A DNA stretch of 64,000 nucleotides, taken from NCBI GenBank assembly GCA_020809705.1, contig CP085836.1, positions 1,116,001-1,180,000 on the forward strand. The letters are read 5' to 3'. Made by a program: the position numbers and the translations under genes. The stretch comes from Calonectria ilicicola (lineage: Eukaryota; Ascomycota; Sordariomycetes; Hypocreales; Nectriaceae). Shown piece by piece: positions 40,401 to 50,880 of the stretch (position 1 is the stretch's first letter; every line of letters starts with the position of its first letter). The notes under the pieces are model-generated. The model made no database searches. It was given only the letters and a program-made list of their open reading frames with translations, and was not told the DNA's origin.

Positions 40401-43400
40401 ACTTGGGAGAGAGGCCGATCGGTGAAAACACGATTGACCATTTTGGTTAGGAAGCTTTGGCTTTCTTCTTGGCGTATCTGATTTCCACCTCTTTCTTGCG
40501 TTTGGGCTTGAGAAACATCCTGGGTTGTTATAGTTTCAGATTCGGGGCTTCCAAACTGAGCACTATTAGAAAATTGAGGATCATTATCCACTTGAGCCTG
40601 GTTATCGGGTTGAGTGTGATTGGCAGCATAGCGATGGGCTTGTTTTTCTTGTCGGGGCTTCATCAGCGCTTCCATAACGGCCACACGCCGCCAACTAACA
40701 TCTGGGACTTTTGTGACATAGTTGGAGAGGTAAAAGACTAGTGCTATTGCTTTTGTTTGTGTTGAGATAAGCGAAATGTCATGGTTATGCCGCAACCCAA
40801 TGGCCATTGCCTCATTCCACCGGTTTACCCTGTCATGGTTACGTTTGATGCTCAAAGACCCATCCTCCAGGAAAGAAGTCTTTTCTACCAATTTCCAAGG
40901 TGCTTGGAACCGGCAACGATTTCCTGATTTCTCAAGCTTCTTGATTGAGTACTTGACGCAGGTTGGGGAGTGTTTGTGAATCTGTGTAGACCCCGCACAA
41001 AAGTTGGCCTCCTCTTTGAATGTATCTGAGAGCTGCTCTGTATTTTGAACCAATGGCATAATATCCGAGTTTATTTTCCTTTCCTTTCGAGCTTCGGAAA
41101 AGGATGCATAGTCTAAGCTCTATTATTGTAAGGGAACAAAATTAGCCTCTTATCTAATATTTTATTTAATTAGACTGCTTGGTCTAAAATATCACAATTA
41201 CTTACCTCAGAGAAAATACTATCAACGAATTGAATAATATCTTCACGATATAACTTTTCACTATCGTCTTGAATATCATTTAAGATTGAACTTAGATGCA
41301 TATTTCCTTCGAGCCATAATAGCCCATGAATATGCAGTGCACCTCGCTCATTAGTTTCTACTGCACCAAAATAATGGCTAATACGCCCAAATACTGATTC
41401 TTCACCAACATTGACATAATGTTCAAAGAACATAGATATCTCCCGATGAAAAAATATAGCAGAACTAAGAGGATCAGAAATAGCTAGTTTAACCTTTTTG
41501 TATGAAGAATCAAGATCCTGTAAAAGAGCCTCAGCTCCCTTAGGGTTCTGGTTGCGATATGCTGCCATTCTTAGCTTGACTGGGTTTGTAATGTCATTTG
41601 GATTGATCGTTATCCAAACAACAGGCGTACTAAGCAGAACAATAAGCGATTTAATCTTTCGTCGCATACTTAATCGTAGTTCGCTTGACATAGGTTGCCT
41701 GTATCCATAGATAGAAAGATACTTGAGTAATTCCTTCACACCTGTATCAGTGGTGCGATTGGACTCTTCAAGTTCAAGCCTAGCTCGCTTAAGTCTCTCT
41801 TCTGTGAGTGACCTTACAATATGCTCAACTTTAGCAAAGTTGTTCTTTGTTACACTCATCGTGCTCACTCTGCGATTTCTAGATCTAACTTCCTTATTAA
41901 ATATAAGAAATGAGAAGATTGGATGGCTAGCAAATCGACCCCCATGACGTTGAAGGACTATTTCTGCCCAATGTGTTAGCTTTATATTCCGTGACCAAGT
42001 AAGGCCAGCTGTTCTTTGCGCTGTTCGTTGTTCTCTTGATAGTACATCTGTGTTTGTACTTGGAATGCTCTCTCCAGCAATTTGTGGGCCACCAAACCCG
42101 TAAGGAAAGAGCGTAGGAAAAGCCGTTGGGAAGACTGCAGGATCAAATGTATCTGATGTTTGATCTCCTCGCTCAATTTGTATATATGGTTGAGAATTTT
42201 CATTTTGTTGTATACTTGCAGACCCTGCCAGCCCAGCACTGCTCGGTGCTGCTTCTGCATTTGGACCCCCGCTTAGAATATTCTCTCCAACAGCCTTGTA
42301 AAGGAAACGCAGCTTATCAGCTTCGGAGACATTCGGGGTTCCATCAAGGTCAAACATCCCCGAGCTACTAAATTCGTAAATGGTATCAGAGCAACCCTCA
42401 CGATGGTCATCATCTTCAAATAGTTCATCATCTGATGTCACTTCGAGAGGTATGTTCTCCTCGTGTTGTGGGCGATTTAGAACTGCTGTAATATTCTCAA
42501 GGTCGTCGATTTCTTCGTCATCATCTAGCCCACGTTCTGAGGGCGGGACAATGTGTGCGGTTTGAATTCTCTCCTGTGCCGAAAGCTGGTTTTGCTGCAT
42601 GCGATCATATATCTGAATTGGCACACCATGCGGTGGAGAGTCCCATCTGTCCATCTCAGCTCTATTGATCTGGATGTGGGCATAATGTGGGTTGTTTTTT
42701 TGAAGCCAGATAAGTGCTCTCTCAACTTTCTCTCGTCGGACTGATAGAAGTTTTGAGAGGTCTTTCGGCTCAGGCTTAGTATGTCCGTTCCAGGAGACAT
42801 GGATATCATCCATAACTTTGATGAGGGCGTGAGGCAATATGTCGGTTGCTAACTTTTGTACATTATTTGGGAATACAGTGAGGTGCCCTTTGATATGTTT
42901 TGGGTAATAGATGCCTATTGCCTTGCCTTCTTTATTAGCAAGATTAAACTTGGTAATAAAGCCATAGCATGCATTAAGCGCAATAAGCTTCTCCTCAATA
43001 GGAGACAAGTCCCGAAGCTCTTCTGGGAAAGCATGCTCACAGCCTAAACGACTGTGCACTTGAGCAGCCCGCGATAGTCTACCCTTCCTTAGATGTCTAA
43101 TACAATCTGAGCAGCTGGGGATGTCCTGACCCACTGGCAGACAACTTGTGCAAGATAAAGGGAAGAGGCTGCGGACTGATAAAGGGCGCAAGGCCCATAT
43201 TCCCCAATCAAGATCGAATAGCTCCTCCTTGCTACATTTTCGATAACATACCATGCAGGTATGAATAGGTAGTGTGTTTACATTGTAGAAGGCTTTGTAA
43301 AAGCTCTGGACTGTGCGAACCTTTGTTTCATGTGAAACTGGAGTGCACCATTTCCTTTCCTCTGACATGCGTTTTTTTATTGCAAATCCCTCTTCCAGGG

Positions 43401-44510
43401 GCAATAAGACACTCTGCAGCTCATCTATTTGCTTTTCATCAGATATTTCGAGCCGGTTCTGTCGGCGAGTTCTTTTCACCGGGCGCTCGCTTGTTTGTAA
43501 TTGATCTGCATCACTGCCATCTAATATGTAAAAGTTGTTTGGCTGCGATACTGCTGCTTCTGTTTCTGCTGGTTGAAGAACTTGTAGATTTGATGTAGTT
43601 TGATTTATTGTTTGTGATGTTTGACCTGTTTGGTTGAATGTTAGGCCTAGTTCAACTTGAAAGGCGTTATATAGAGGGGATGCTGGATCTGCTGTGGCTA
43701 TTGGTGACATGATGGCATTTGGCTGGATATTGTGCAAAGGGGTTCTTTTGTGGTTGCTATGTTTATTCTGACTTCCTTTAGACCGTGCTCTCTTTCGCGC
43801 AATATGTCCATCAGGCTGTGCTGAGGCGCTTGGCATAGAACCCGTCTTTCCGAAATCTTGAGGAACACGCATTAAAGAATCATCCACCCTGATTCCGCCT
43901 GTATCTGGTAGCTGTGTTTGGGGAGGAGTGGGCATTGAACGTATTGGGCGTGTCGAGCTTGCAGATATTGTTGGTCTAGTTAACTGCGATGTTTGACCCT
44001 GGCCTTTGTTTGCGGCATTCTGGTTTCTTTTCGCTTCTCTGGTCTGCTTTACCCGAAGCCTAACTCTTTCACGGCAAGGAAGACATGTTTGGCGCGAGTC
44101 TCCCTGCTCCGGCATCCAGAGAGATCTGCAGCTACTGCAAAATCTCTGTATTTCATTGACCTCTTTTTCCGAGTTCATTGATCTTAATTTCTCTTGCAGC
44201 TGTTGCTTTTGCTGAGAATGTCTCTCTTTTGCTTCTCACGACAACCGAGGCAAGTGCGATGATCATCAGATGGCTCAGGAACCCATTGCTTACTGCAGAA
44301 ACCACAAAAGCGCTCAGTACTATCCATGCTATCGTTTTCTTGTCGTTTCTCTGCTTCCTCATCCTTCCGCCGTTCTCTGAACCGACGGCTCGCGTCCTTT
44401 TGCCGCTCTCGGCAAGATGGGCAGGTAATATGCTTTTCGGATACCTGCGGTATCCATAATTTCTTGCAATATGTGCACGATCGCTGAACATCTTTTGGTA
44501 TTTTATCCAT
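37463..44510 (-). CDS. Helitron Rep-PIF1 helicase protein (spliced)
   Basis: The core is three exons on the minus strand, 44178-41206, 41119-39939 and 39863-37463, with introns GTAAGT...AATAG (86 bp) and GTTAGT...TATCAG (75 bp). Together they encode 2,184 residues. A further 5' exon 44510-44240 joins in frame through a 47-bp GTGAGA...GCAAG interval, giving 2,279 residues, but that AAG acceptor is tentative. The N-terminus then has three C-x2-C-x14-C-x2-C modules (CTYC...CPSC, CGFC...CLGC, CSSC...CLPC). The Rep part has NERGALHIHGLLW (the HUH metal site) and VFYLSNYVTK with the catalytic Tyr. The C-terminal PIF1-type helicase has GGEGGTGKSQVIKA (Walker A), LIVIDEVSML (Walker B), FGGIPIVLLCGDFHQF and VQLSRCQTLD. 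It nicks and unwinds DNA for rolling-circle transposition. No nonsense codon breaks it. Confidence 0.85.
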
Positions 44511-45267
44511 TAGTATGTATGTTGCTTAAATTTCTTAATAAAAGTACTACTTATTAGTAAAAGATAATAAGCTATAAGGTGATATGGTTAAGAATATTTT
44601 ACTATAATAAAGATTGGGTATCTTGTATAGCTAAATGCTAGGCTTGATCTACACACAACTTTCTAATTTTACATATTACAACTTTTCTCTTTTCTCTTCT
44701 CTCATTTAATCGGGGCCTATGAGCTTGGATCGCTAAGCTCTTGATTTAGCGGTGTGATGAAAATAAAAATACACATCTACTACTGTACTACCTACAGGAT
44801 GCATCTTGTATTGTACCCTTGATTTCGAATCAATTGGTGTGTTGTGGAGCTTCTCCAAGCCACATCCCCACAGCATAGACAACCTTTACCTGATTTTGGC
44901 GTACCCTGCATAGACTCCATAGCTCCTTTCTTCTATCGCACTTTCGTAAACCTACTAGTCTAACCGATGGTATTTCTTATCCACCTAGTATTCACTGGTT
45001 AGGCTTTCTTCCGCTAGTGGCTATACAAATATTTTCGTATTTGCATGCCGTCTGATCATATGCATTTCACTATACCTTTTCTATTACACATGCCCTAAAA
45101 TGTCCACAATACATTACTTTCACACACAATTTTATTATAGTATTAATTAAATTGAATTTTATTAATAAAAATATAAAAACAATTACACTCTCTCTTTTCC
45201 CACTCTAAATCAGGTTATTACTCCTCCTTTCTTACCTACTATCTTATCAATCTCTGTATTACCTACC
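44511..45267. promoter_or_regulatory. Bidirectional intergenic region of the Helitron
   Basis: These 757 AT-rich bases separate the starts of the Rep-helicase gene (minus) and the accessory gene (plus), so both promoters must lie here. I see no specific operator. A polypyrimidine-rich stretch (TCTCTCTTTTCCC and similar) precedes the accessory ATG, as is common in fungal promoters. Confidence 0.5.
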
Positions 45268-47629
45268 ATGTCTACATTCATCTCTCAGCAAAGTCAATAC
45301 ACTTGCACGAGGACTGTTGGGGGCGAAATGTCCTTAACGTGCTTTGTTGAGCCAAATAATCTGAATTATTTTGCATCAAAGGATCAACAGCGCCTGCATG
45401 GTTTAAATGCTGAAGCGATTTCTCGTGTCTATTTACCTCCACCCGAGTGGCTTTTATCAGCAAAGTATGCACTGCTTCAGTCTCAGCACAAGCTGGGTGA
45501 CCCTGCATGTCCTTATATGAATTTCAGCTTGAATATATCTATTTTCCCTCGAAGTGTATTTTCTAAAAATTGGAAGGGTCAATGGTTTTTTATGAGCGGC
45601 CGTGTGCATCCATCTGCTCTAACGTGGAAGATTAAGAATCCGCACCAACCACATCGTATAAGTAACTATACTATCCCGGCACTCCTTGTCCGCGATCATA
45701 GTTACCAACAGTACGTGTATTTATTGCCTTTTCTTTCTTATCTGTTGCTAATTATAACGGTTTCTTTCTTGTAGTATTTTGCTAGGAGATTTAAGCACAG
45801 CCAATATCTTCCCTTCCATCTCGCCTATTGTCAGCTTTACTGGGCCTATTATCGGCTCTGGCTCTACGCTTCTGCACAGCTCAGCTATCTCCGCCCTAGG
45901 AGATATTCAGCTTAAATGTTGTGGATTTATTAAGCTTTCCACTTATATATCACCCTCCGGCTCGTCCACAACTCCAAGTCGTGGTTTTCACCTCTTTCGC
46001 GTCTTTGTCATCTTTCCGGTTTATGCTGAGCCTTGGAAGTCTCTCTGCACCAAGATGATCCAAAAGCAAGACACTCAATTCCAACCAAATACATACTTTA
46101 CTTGTACCGGCAAGGTAGCTGGTCTATTAGATCATGATCTTATGGTTACACCGCCAAAGTCTAAAAAAGACTATATTTTCATTGTTGTTCCAGATTCATG
46201 GAGCTTTATGGAGAAGGATCTACGTATTCTCGATCAGGAACCGCCAACAATACCAGCTCTATCGACGCCATCTATTCCTACCCCATTAACATCTCTCGAC
46301 GATGATATGGCTCGGTTTATGTCATTTACAAGCGGAGCAGATGTGCCCACACTTCCAGTTACACCCACATCGGCCATGCCTAGTACGCCTTGCGCTGGGG
46401 CACCTCTGTCTACTCCTCCTGTGTCTAGCTCTAAGGAGGTGTGGTTTTCTCAGAATTCTGGCCCTGCATCTCATGTTCAGGGGCCGCCTGCGAATTTATT
46501 CCAGACTCCCAGCAAGACTTCTCATCTTTTACATTCATCTACACCAACTACTAATTTAACTTCTATTACTTCAACATCTAGCGCTACCATTCTTTCTTCC
46601 AAGGAACTAGATGATCTACTTGATGGTATATCTGATATCTCAGACTTCTCGGATATCTACGATGCCAGTCCGAAATTGCTTCCAACTAAGCCCAAGCAAA
46701 ATGTCACATGCTCAGATCAATTACTTAATAATGGCTACCATACACCACCGTCATCGATGGGCAATAATTTGCCCGGCTTATCTATTCCACAGACAGTGAT
46801 AGCTGAAGAAGCCTTTTCCTCGGAGAATCCCACAGTTAGTTCTGAATATGGCCCCGCCACCGACAACGACCCCAAGTCAGACAAGCCACGCACACCGCAG
46901 AGCAACCAGGCTGACCCGAGCCCAGAGCAGCCCTCTATGATTGATAGTTGCCAATCGGACACCACCCAATTAGAACCTACACCACAATCTTCCATAATCG
47001 CGGCTTCAGCTAGTACATCTGATCCAAGCTCCATTACTGGGGACATTGGCAGCTTGAGTTCCACTCATGGTCTTTTATTAACCCAAAATCTTGGATCGCC
47101 AGCACTTGCACTAGAGCATACAGGGTCACTATCGGGCCAAGCACCAACTATCACACAAATTCCAGATAGCCTGAACCAGAATATCCCTGGTTCTTTATCT
47201 GAAATTAAGGTAGATATTACTGCAACCTCAGTGGAAGAGACCTCCAATCCTTTATTGGTTGTATCTGATACTAGTGAGCAAGTATCACCAGCTTTGTTGA
47301 AGCGTGGCAATACAAGTACCTACCAGCCAGCTGCTAAAAGATCTCGCTTTCAGAAGCCTCCGTCAGATCATTCGCCCGAGTCCTTGGCTACTTCAGCAAC
47401 CTCCCTACCAACAGAAACAGAAAACATCAATGATCATTCAACCAGCTCAGATATTACTTTGGCATCAACTGCACCTCTAATTGAGCCAACTTCTCCGACA
47501 GTATCCAATGCTACAGATTTAATGGCACCTGACTATACTAGTTTGTTGAAGGTGGGTGTTGCACCTGGCCGTCCACAACGAAGCCGTGTTGCAACAAAAA
47601 AGAAAGCAGAGAGTCGTAAGGTTAAATAG
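45268..47629 (+). CDS. Helitron-borne accessory protein of unknown function (possible OB-fold)
   Basis: Exons 45268-45710 and 45775-47629 join in frame across a 64-bp intron (GTACGT...TTGTAG) to 765 residues. Residues 1-300 look folded, with alternating short hydrophobic strands: GEMSLTCFVEPNN, LLGDLSTANIF, FHLFRVFVIFPVY, YFTCTGKVAGLLDHDLM and DYIFIVVPDSWSF. The GKVAGLL...FIVV layout resembles an OB-fold single-strand-DNA-binding domain. Residues 300-740 are Ser/Thr/Pro-rich and probably disordered. The C-terminus is basic (RSRVATKKKAESRK) like a nuclear signal. Plant and animal Helitrons sometimes carry RPA-like proteins, so a single-strand-binding helper for rolling-circle transposition is an attractive inference. 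A captured host gene with another role is the alternative. No family is recognised with certainty. Confidence 0.6.
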
Positions 47630-47830
47630 AACCGGTTTATTGTATTCTTTAGACTTATTTTATTATAATATATATATTTTATGCTAATTCCTTTTTTTCC
47701 TCCCAATCTATTTCCAATATTTTACATGATATACTAAACCCAATCAAGGTTAGTGTATATAAAATTTTCTCTCCTCCGCTCACAAACAGTGCATGTTTCC
47801 TCTTCCTCTTCTTCGAAGAGCTACTTTGCG

Positions 47831-47847
47831 CAAACCTCGTAGGTTTG
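47831..47847. terminator. Terminal hairpin of the large Helitron
   Basis: CAAACC-TCGTA-GGTTTG, ten bases before the right end at 47857. In the derivatives the same slot holds a different, GC-rich double hairpin (GGGCCC-GGA-GGGCCC then TGGCCC-GATA-GGGCCA). Such hairpins act as transposition end signals in Helitrons; it is not a transcription terminator. Confidence 0.7.
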
Positions 47848-47857
47848 CCTCCCCCTG

Positions 47858-48939
47858 TATTGTTGGCAGGATGGTTAGGCGCGTTATGGTAAAATAGAGC
47901 AATAGAAGTGTTACGTTAGGTAATAGTCAATCGCAATTGAGGTAACCAAGTTGTATTGAAAGCTGGTTAGTATCAGCCATAAGGGCGGATTCTAACCTGT
48001 TTATATACTATTGCCTAGTAGGCGCTCACTGTGTTGGTTCTATCTACTGTGTTGGTGATCGAGGTGTTGATCACTGGGTGATCACCAACGTCGTGGGTGA
48101 TCGCTTGTGAGCGCTTCCTTATTGGTTGGTGTGGGGCTATAGGGTAGGCGAATGTCGGTTCTGCCATCTTTGACCGCCTGGGCGTGTCATGGGTCATAAC
48201 AGCTGTAGGCTTCAATATATAGTAGCTTTCTACCATCCATCCCAACTAAGATCCTCTTAACACCAAGCTTAACACTTACTTCATTATTACAATTATTAAT
48301 ATTTCCATTCCCTCTTAGACTTTAAATAGAAAGCAAATTATCATTATTACCTAAAGTATGTGTTACGACCTGTGCAACCGGGCGCACGAGACCCTATTTA
48401 ATAGCTGTTATCCGTACCTGTAATTGCAAGCATTGCGATTATTGACTTATCTTTTGGCCTGACGGGCTAATTGACGTAATGGGAAGTACGGATCCTTACA
48501 CAAGGATTATCCTCCCATTTACTTTAACACTATCACTAAACTATCAAGATCTAATAACAGCCTTTTCTTATTTAAATTTGGTTTCTTTTCAATTATTAAC
48601 TAAAAATTAGATTTCATACTATTCTCTAGATTTTTAATTATATAGATATATCTTATCTTCTCTATACTTAAGGCTTATTATTCTATCTCCCTATCATATC
48701 CAATTCTAGCCCTCCATATTCAATTTACATCTAGACCTAATACTACTTAGGATCTAGGAAATCTTACTATTATTTTCCTTTTCCTTATTCTCTTTCTTAT
48801 ATTAATCTAAATTACTTCTATTGCTTGATATTATTCCTAGTTTTATGCTTAGTATATATCTCTTAAACCACTATCTTTTTATTTATATATCTTTACTGCT
48901 TAGGTTTTCTTTCCATACTTAGTATTTCTATTATATATA
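47858..48939. other. Spacer between Helitron and pogo element
   Basis: About 1.1 kb, AT-rich on the right. Near 47918-47934 it has GTGTTACGTTAGGTAA, a motif also found in the Helitron 5' subterminal regions. It also has several GATCAC/GTGATC palindromes near 48060-48110. A TATA-like tract and TG...CA-bounded stretches hint at an old LTR, but I cannot define ends. Confidence 0.3.
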
Positions 48940-49020
48940 ACGTATATGATAAGCATGCGTCGCAAAAATCCCTCATACACAACACTTTTCAATTGATCAA
49001 ATGCTTCTCAACCATCAAAC

Positions 49021-50496
49021 ATGTCACAGTCCAATATAGAGGCTAATACCCTTCTTGCCCTTCAAGCCATTCAAGGTCCCCAAAAATTAAGCACCCGAAA
49101 GGCTGCACAGATCTATAAAGTCAATGAGCATAGGCTACGTCGTCGGCAGAAGGGGATTCAATCTCGAAGCAATTGGGTCCCTCCATCACGCAAGCTATCC
49201 AATCTAGAAGAGGATATCATTCTTCAGTTTATTCTAGATCTAGATTCACGAGGATTCCCTCCACGGCTTTCTGGTGTGAAGGAAATGGCTGATCAATTGC
49301 TTTCTGATCGAAATGAACTACCAGTTGGCCAGCGCTGGGCTTCAAACTTTGTGAAGCGACACACAGAGCTTAAAACACGATTCTTTCGTAAATATGACTA
49401 TAAAAGGGCCAAATGCGAAGATCCAAAGATCATTGGCGATTGGTTTAAGCTTGTGGTGAATGTAATAGGGAAGTATGGTATTGAATCAGATGATATCTAT
49501 AACTTTGATGAGACTGGCTTTATAATGGGCATTATTGCAAGTGGAATGATTGTAACAAATGCAGAAAGACGTTCAAACCCGAAATTGATCCAGCCTGGAA
49601 ATCGAGAATGGATAACAGCTATTCAAGCTATTAACACAAGAGGCTGGGCAATCCCGCCATTTCTCATTGCTGCAGGCCAATATCATCTTGCCAATTGGTA
49701 TGAAGAAAGCAACCTTCCAGCCAATTGGGCTATTGCTACTACCCAAAATGGCTGGACCGATAATGCAACAGGTCTTAAGTGGCTAAAGCACTTCAATCAT
49801 CATACAAGCAATCGATCAATTGGTCGCTATCGTCTTCTTATCCTTGACGGGCACGAAAGTCATCATTCAGTCCAATTTGAGGAATATTGCAAGGACAATA
49901 AAATCATCACACTTTGTATGCCACCTAATTCATCTCATCTACTTCAGCCTCTTGATGTTGCATGCTTTGGGCCGCTGAAAACAGCATATGGGAAAGAAAT
50001 AGAGCATTTGATCAGATGCTCTATAACCCACATTTCAAAGTCTGACTTCTTCCCGGCCTTTTACAATGCATATAATGCCGCTATCACAGAAAAGAATATT
50101 CAAGCAGGATTTAGAGGAGCTGGGCTTTATCCTCTAGATGCAGAAAATGTCATATCAAAGCTTGATGTGTGGCTACAAACTCCAATACCCTTTGATCAAA
50201 TGGTTGAGCCTACTAGCCCTTGGGCTCCAAAGACTCCAAGGAATGTTACTGAGACTAGCTCTCAGTCTGAGTATCTTGAAAGACGAATTAGAAGACTGCA
50301 AAGCACCTCTCCAGAGTCTATTATTGAGGCATTACAATCGCTTTCTAAAGGAACAAAGGCAGTTATGCATGAGATGGTGTTGATAAAAGCTGAGATGCGG
50401 GATCTTCGACAAGCAAATGAGATACTTAGTAAACGCCGCAGATCAAAAAGGACCAGACTACAAGATGGAGGGATAATGATAGTAGCTAGTGCATAA
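49021..50496 (+). CDS. Pogo-like DDE_1 transposase
   Basis: The product is 491 residues from the ATG at 49021. An N-terminal psq-type helix-turn-helix (LSTRKAAQIYKVNEHRLRRR) is followed by a CENP-B/Tc5-type DNA-binding domain (EEDIILQFILDLDSRGFPP to FRKYDYKRAKCEDP). The DDE_1 catalytic domain has Asp in IYNFDETGFIMG, in LLILDGHESHHS and in SHLLQPLDVACFGPLK. The C-terminus is coiled-coil-like and basic. It binds the element ends and catalyses cut-and-paste transposition. The catalytic triad is complete. The frame ends at a TAA that may be secondary: the same frame continues for 60 codons into a zinc knuckle, so the enzyme may have lost its tail. Confidence 0.85.
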   Translation: MSQSNIEANTLLALQAIQGPQKLSTRKAAQIYKVNEHRLRRRQKGIQSRSNWVPPSRKLSNLEEDIILQFILDLDSRGFPPRLSGVKEMADQLLSDRNELPVGQRWASNFVKRHTELKTRFFRKYDYKRAKCEDPKIIGDWFKLVVNVIGKYGIESDDIYNFDETGFIMGIIASGMIVTNAERRSNPKLIQPGNREWITAIQAINTRGWAIPPFLIAAGQYHLANWYEESNLPANWAIATTQNGWTDNATGLKWLKHFNHHTSNRSIGRYRLLILDGHESHHSVQFEEYCKDNKIITLCMPPNSSHLLQPLDVACFGPLKTAYGKEIEHLIRCSITHISKSDFFPAFYNAYNAAITEKNIQAGFRGAGLYPLDAENVISKLDVWLQTPIPFDQMVEPTSPWAPKTPRNVTETSSQSEYLERRIRRLQSTSPESIIEALQSLSKGTKAVMHEMVLIKAEMRDLRQANEILSKRRRSKRTRLQDGGIMIVASA

Positions 50497-50676
50497 GAAG
50501 CAATTGATCAGATGGATGCAAATGCGCAAATACAAGCAGAATCATCAAGAAGTGGTGGTCGAGGGAAGTCGGCGCGACCGGGCGAAAGGCACTGCGGGAC
50601 TTGCGGCAAGACTGGTCATAATGTAAGGACATGTCAGGTAGTTATTGAGACCTCTGAAGAAGAGAATAGCGATTAG
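50497..50676 (+). pseudogene. Zinc-knuckle tail in frame behind the transposase stop
   Basis: Directly after the TAA at 50494-50496 the same frame continues as EAIDQMDANAQIQAESSRSG, then a CCHC knuckle (CGTCGKTGHNVRTC; C-x2-C-x4-H-x4-C), then an acidic end, and stops at TAG 50674-50676. Relatives of this transposase in fungi commonly end in such a cysteine-histidine tail. A CAA-to-TAA change would explain the stop. Confidence 0.65.
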
Positions 50677-50880
50677 TTTCAATTGATCAAATGCCTTGCG
50701 ATGTTTTTATCTTAAATTAAAAATGGGGGGTGGCGGAAAGTGCGACGCTCGCTTGTCTGCGACGCATGCTTATCATATACGTTACTCTTTATGCTATAAG
50801 ACAACTTTCTCATAACAATATCTAGGGAAATTAATAAAATTTAAGAATACTAGAGACAGTGACTCCCAAAAAGGCTCTAG

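Larger units (their letters stand above)
36805..47857. mobile_element. Autonomous Helentron/Helitron2-like rolling-circle transposon
   Basis: The left end (GCTCTTCGAAGAAGAG TTACTTTGTCC) and the right end (CTTCTTCGAAGAGC at 47808-47821, TTTGCGC, hairpin, CTCCCCCTG to 47857) are the same as those of the 225-bp derivatives. Between them lie a Rep-helicase gene on the minus strand and a divergent gene on the plus strand. T flanks both ends. The 11,053 bp include one nested 225-bp derivative at 36863-37087. Rep-helicase genes with long introns-containing frames and both HUH Rep and PIF1 helicase motifs define Helitrons. The asymmetric inverted repeats and T/T insertion match the non-canonical group (Helentron/Helitron2) described in animals and Fusarium. 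All coding parts look intact. Confidence 0.8.
48940..50782 (+). mobile_element. Pogo-like DNA transposon, 1.84 kb, nearly intact
   Basis: It has perfect 24-bp terminal inverted repeats (48940-48963 and 50759-50782) starting ACGTATATGATAAGCATGCG. TA flanks each side (48938-48939 and 50783-50784). It contains one transposase gene on the plus strand. A truncated older relative lies at 29793. Confidence 0.92.

Noticed and set aside
48361..48400. Start of an LTR (TGTTACGACCTGTGC)
   Set aside because: No second copy, primer site or coding partner could be found in the window.
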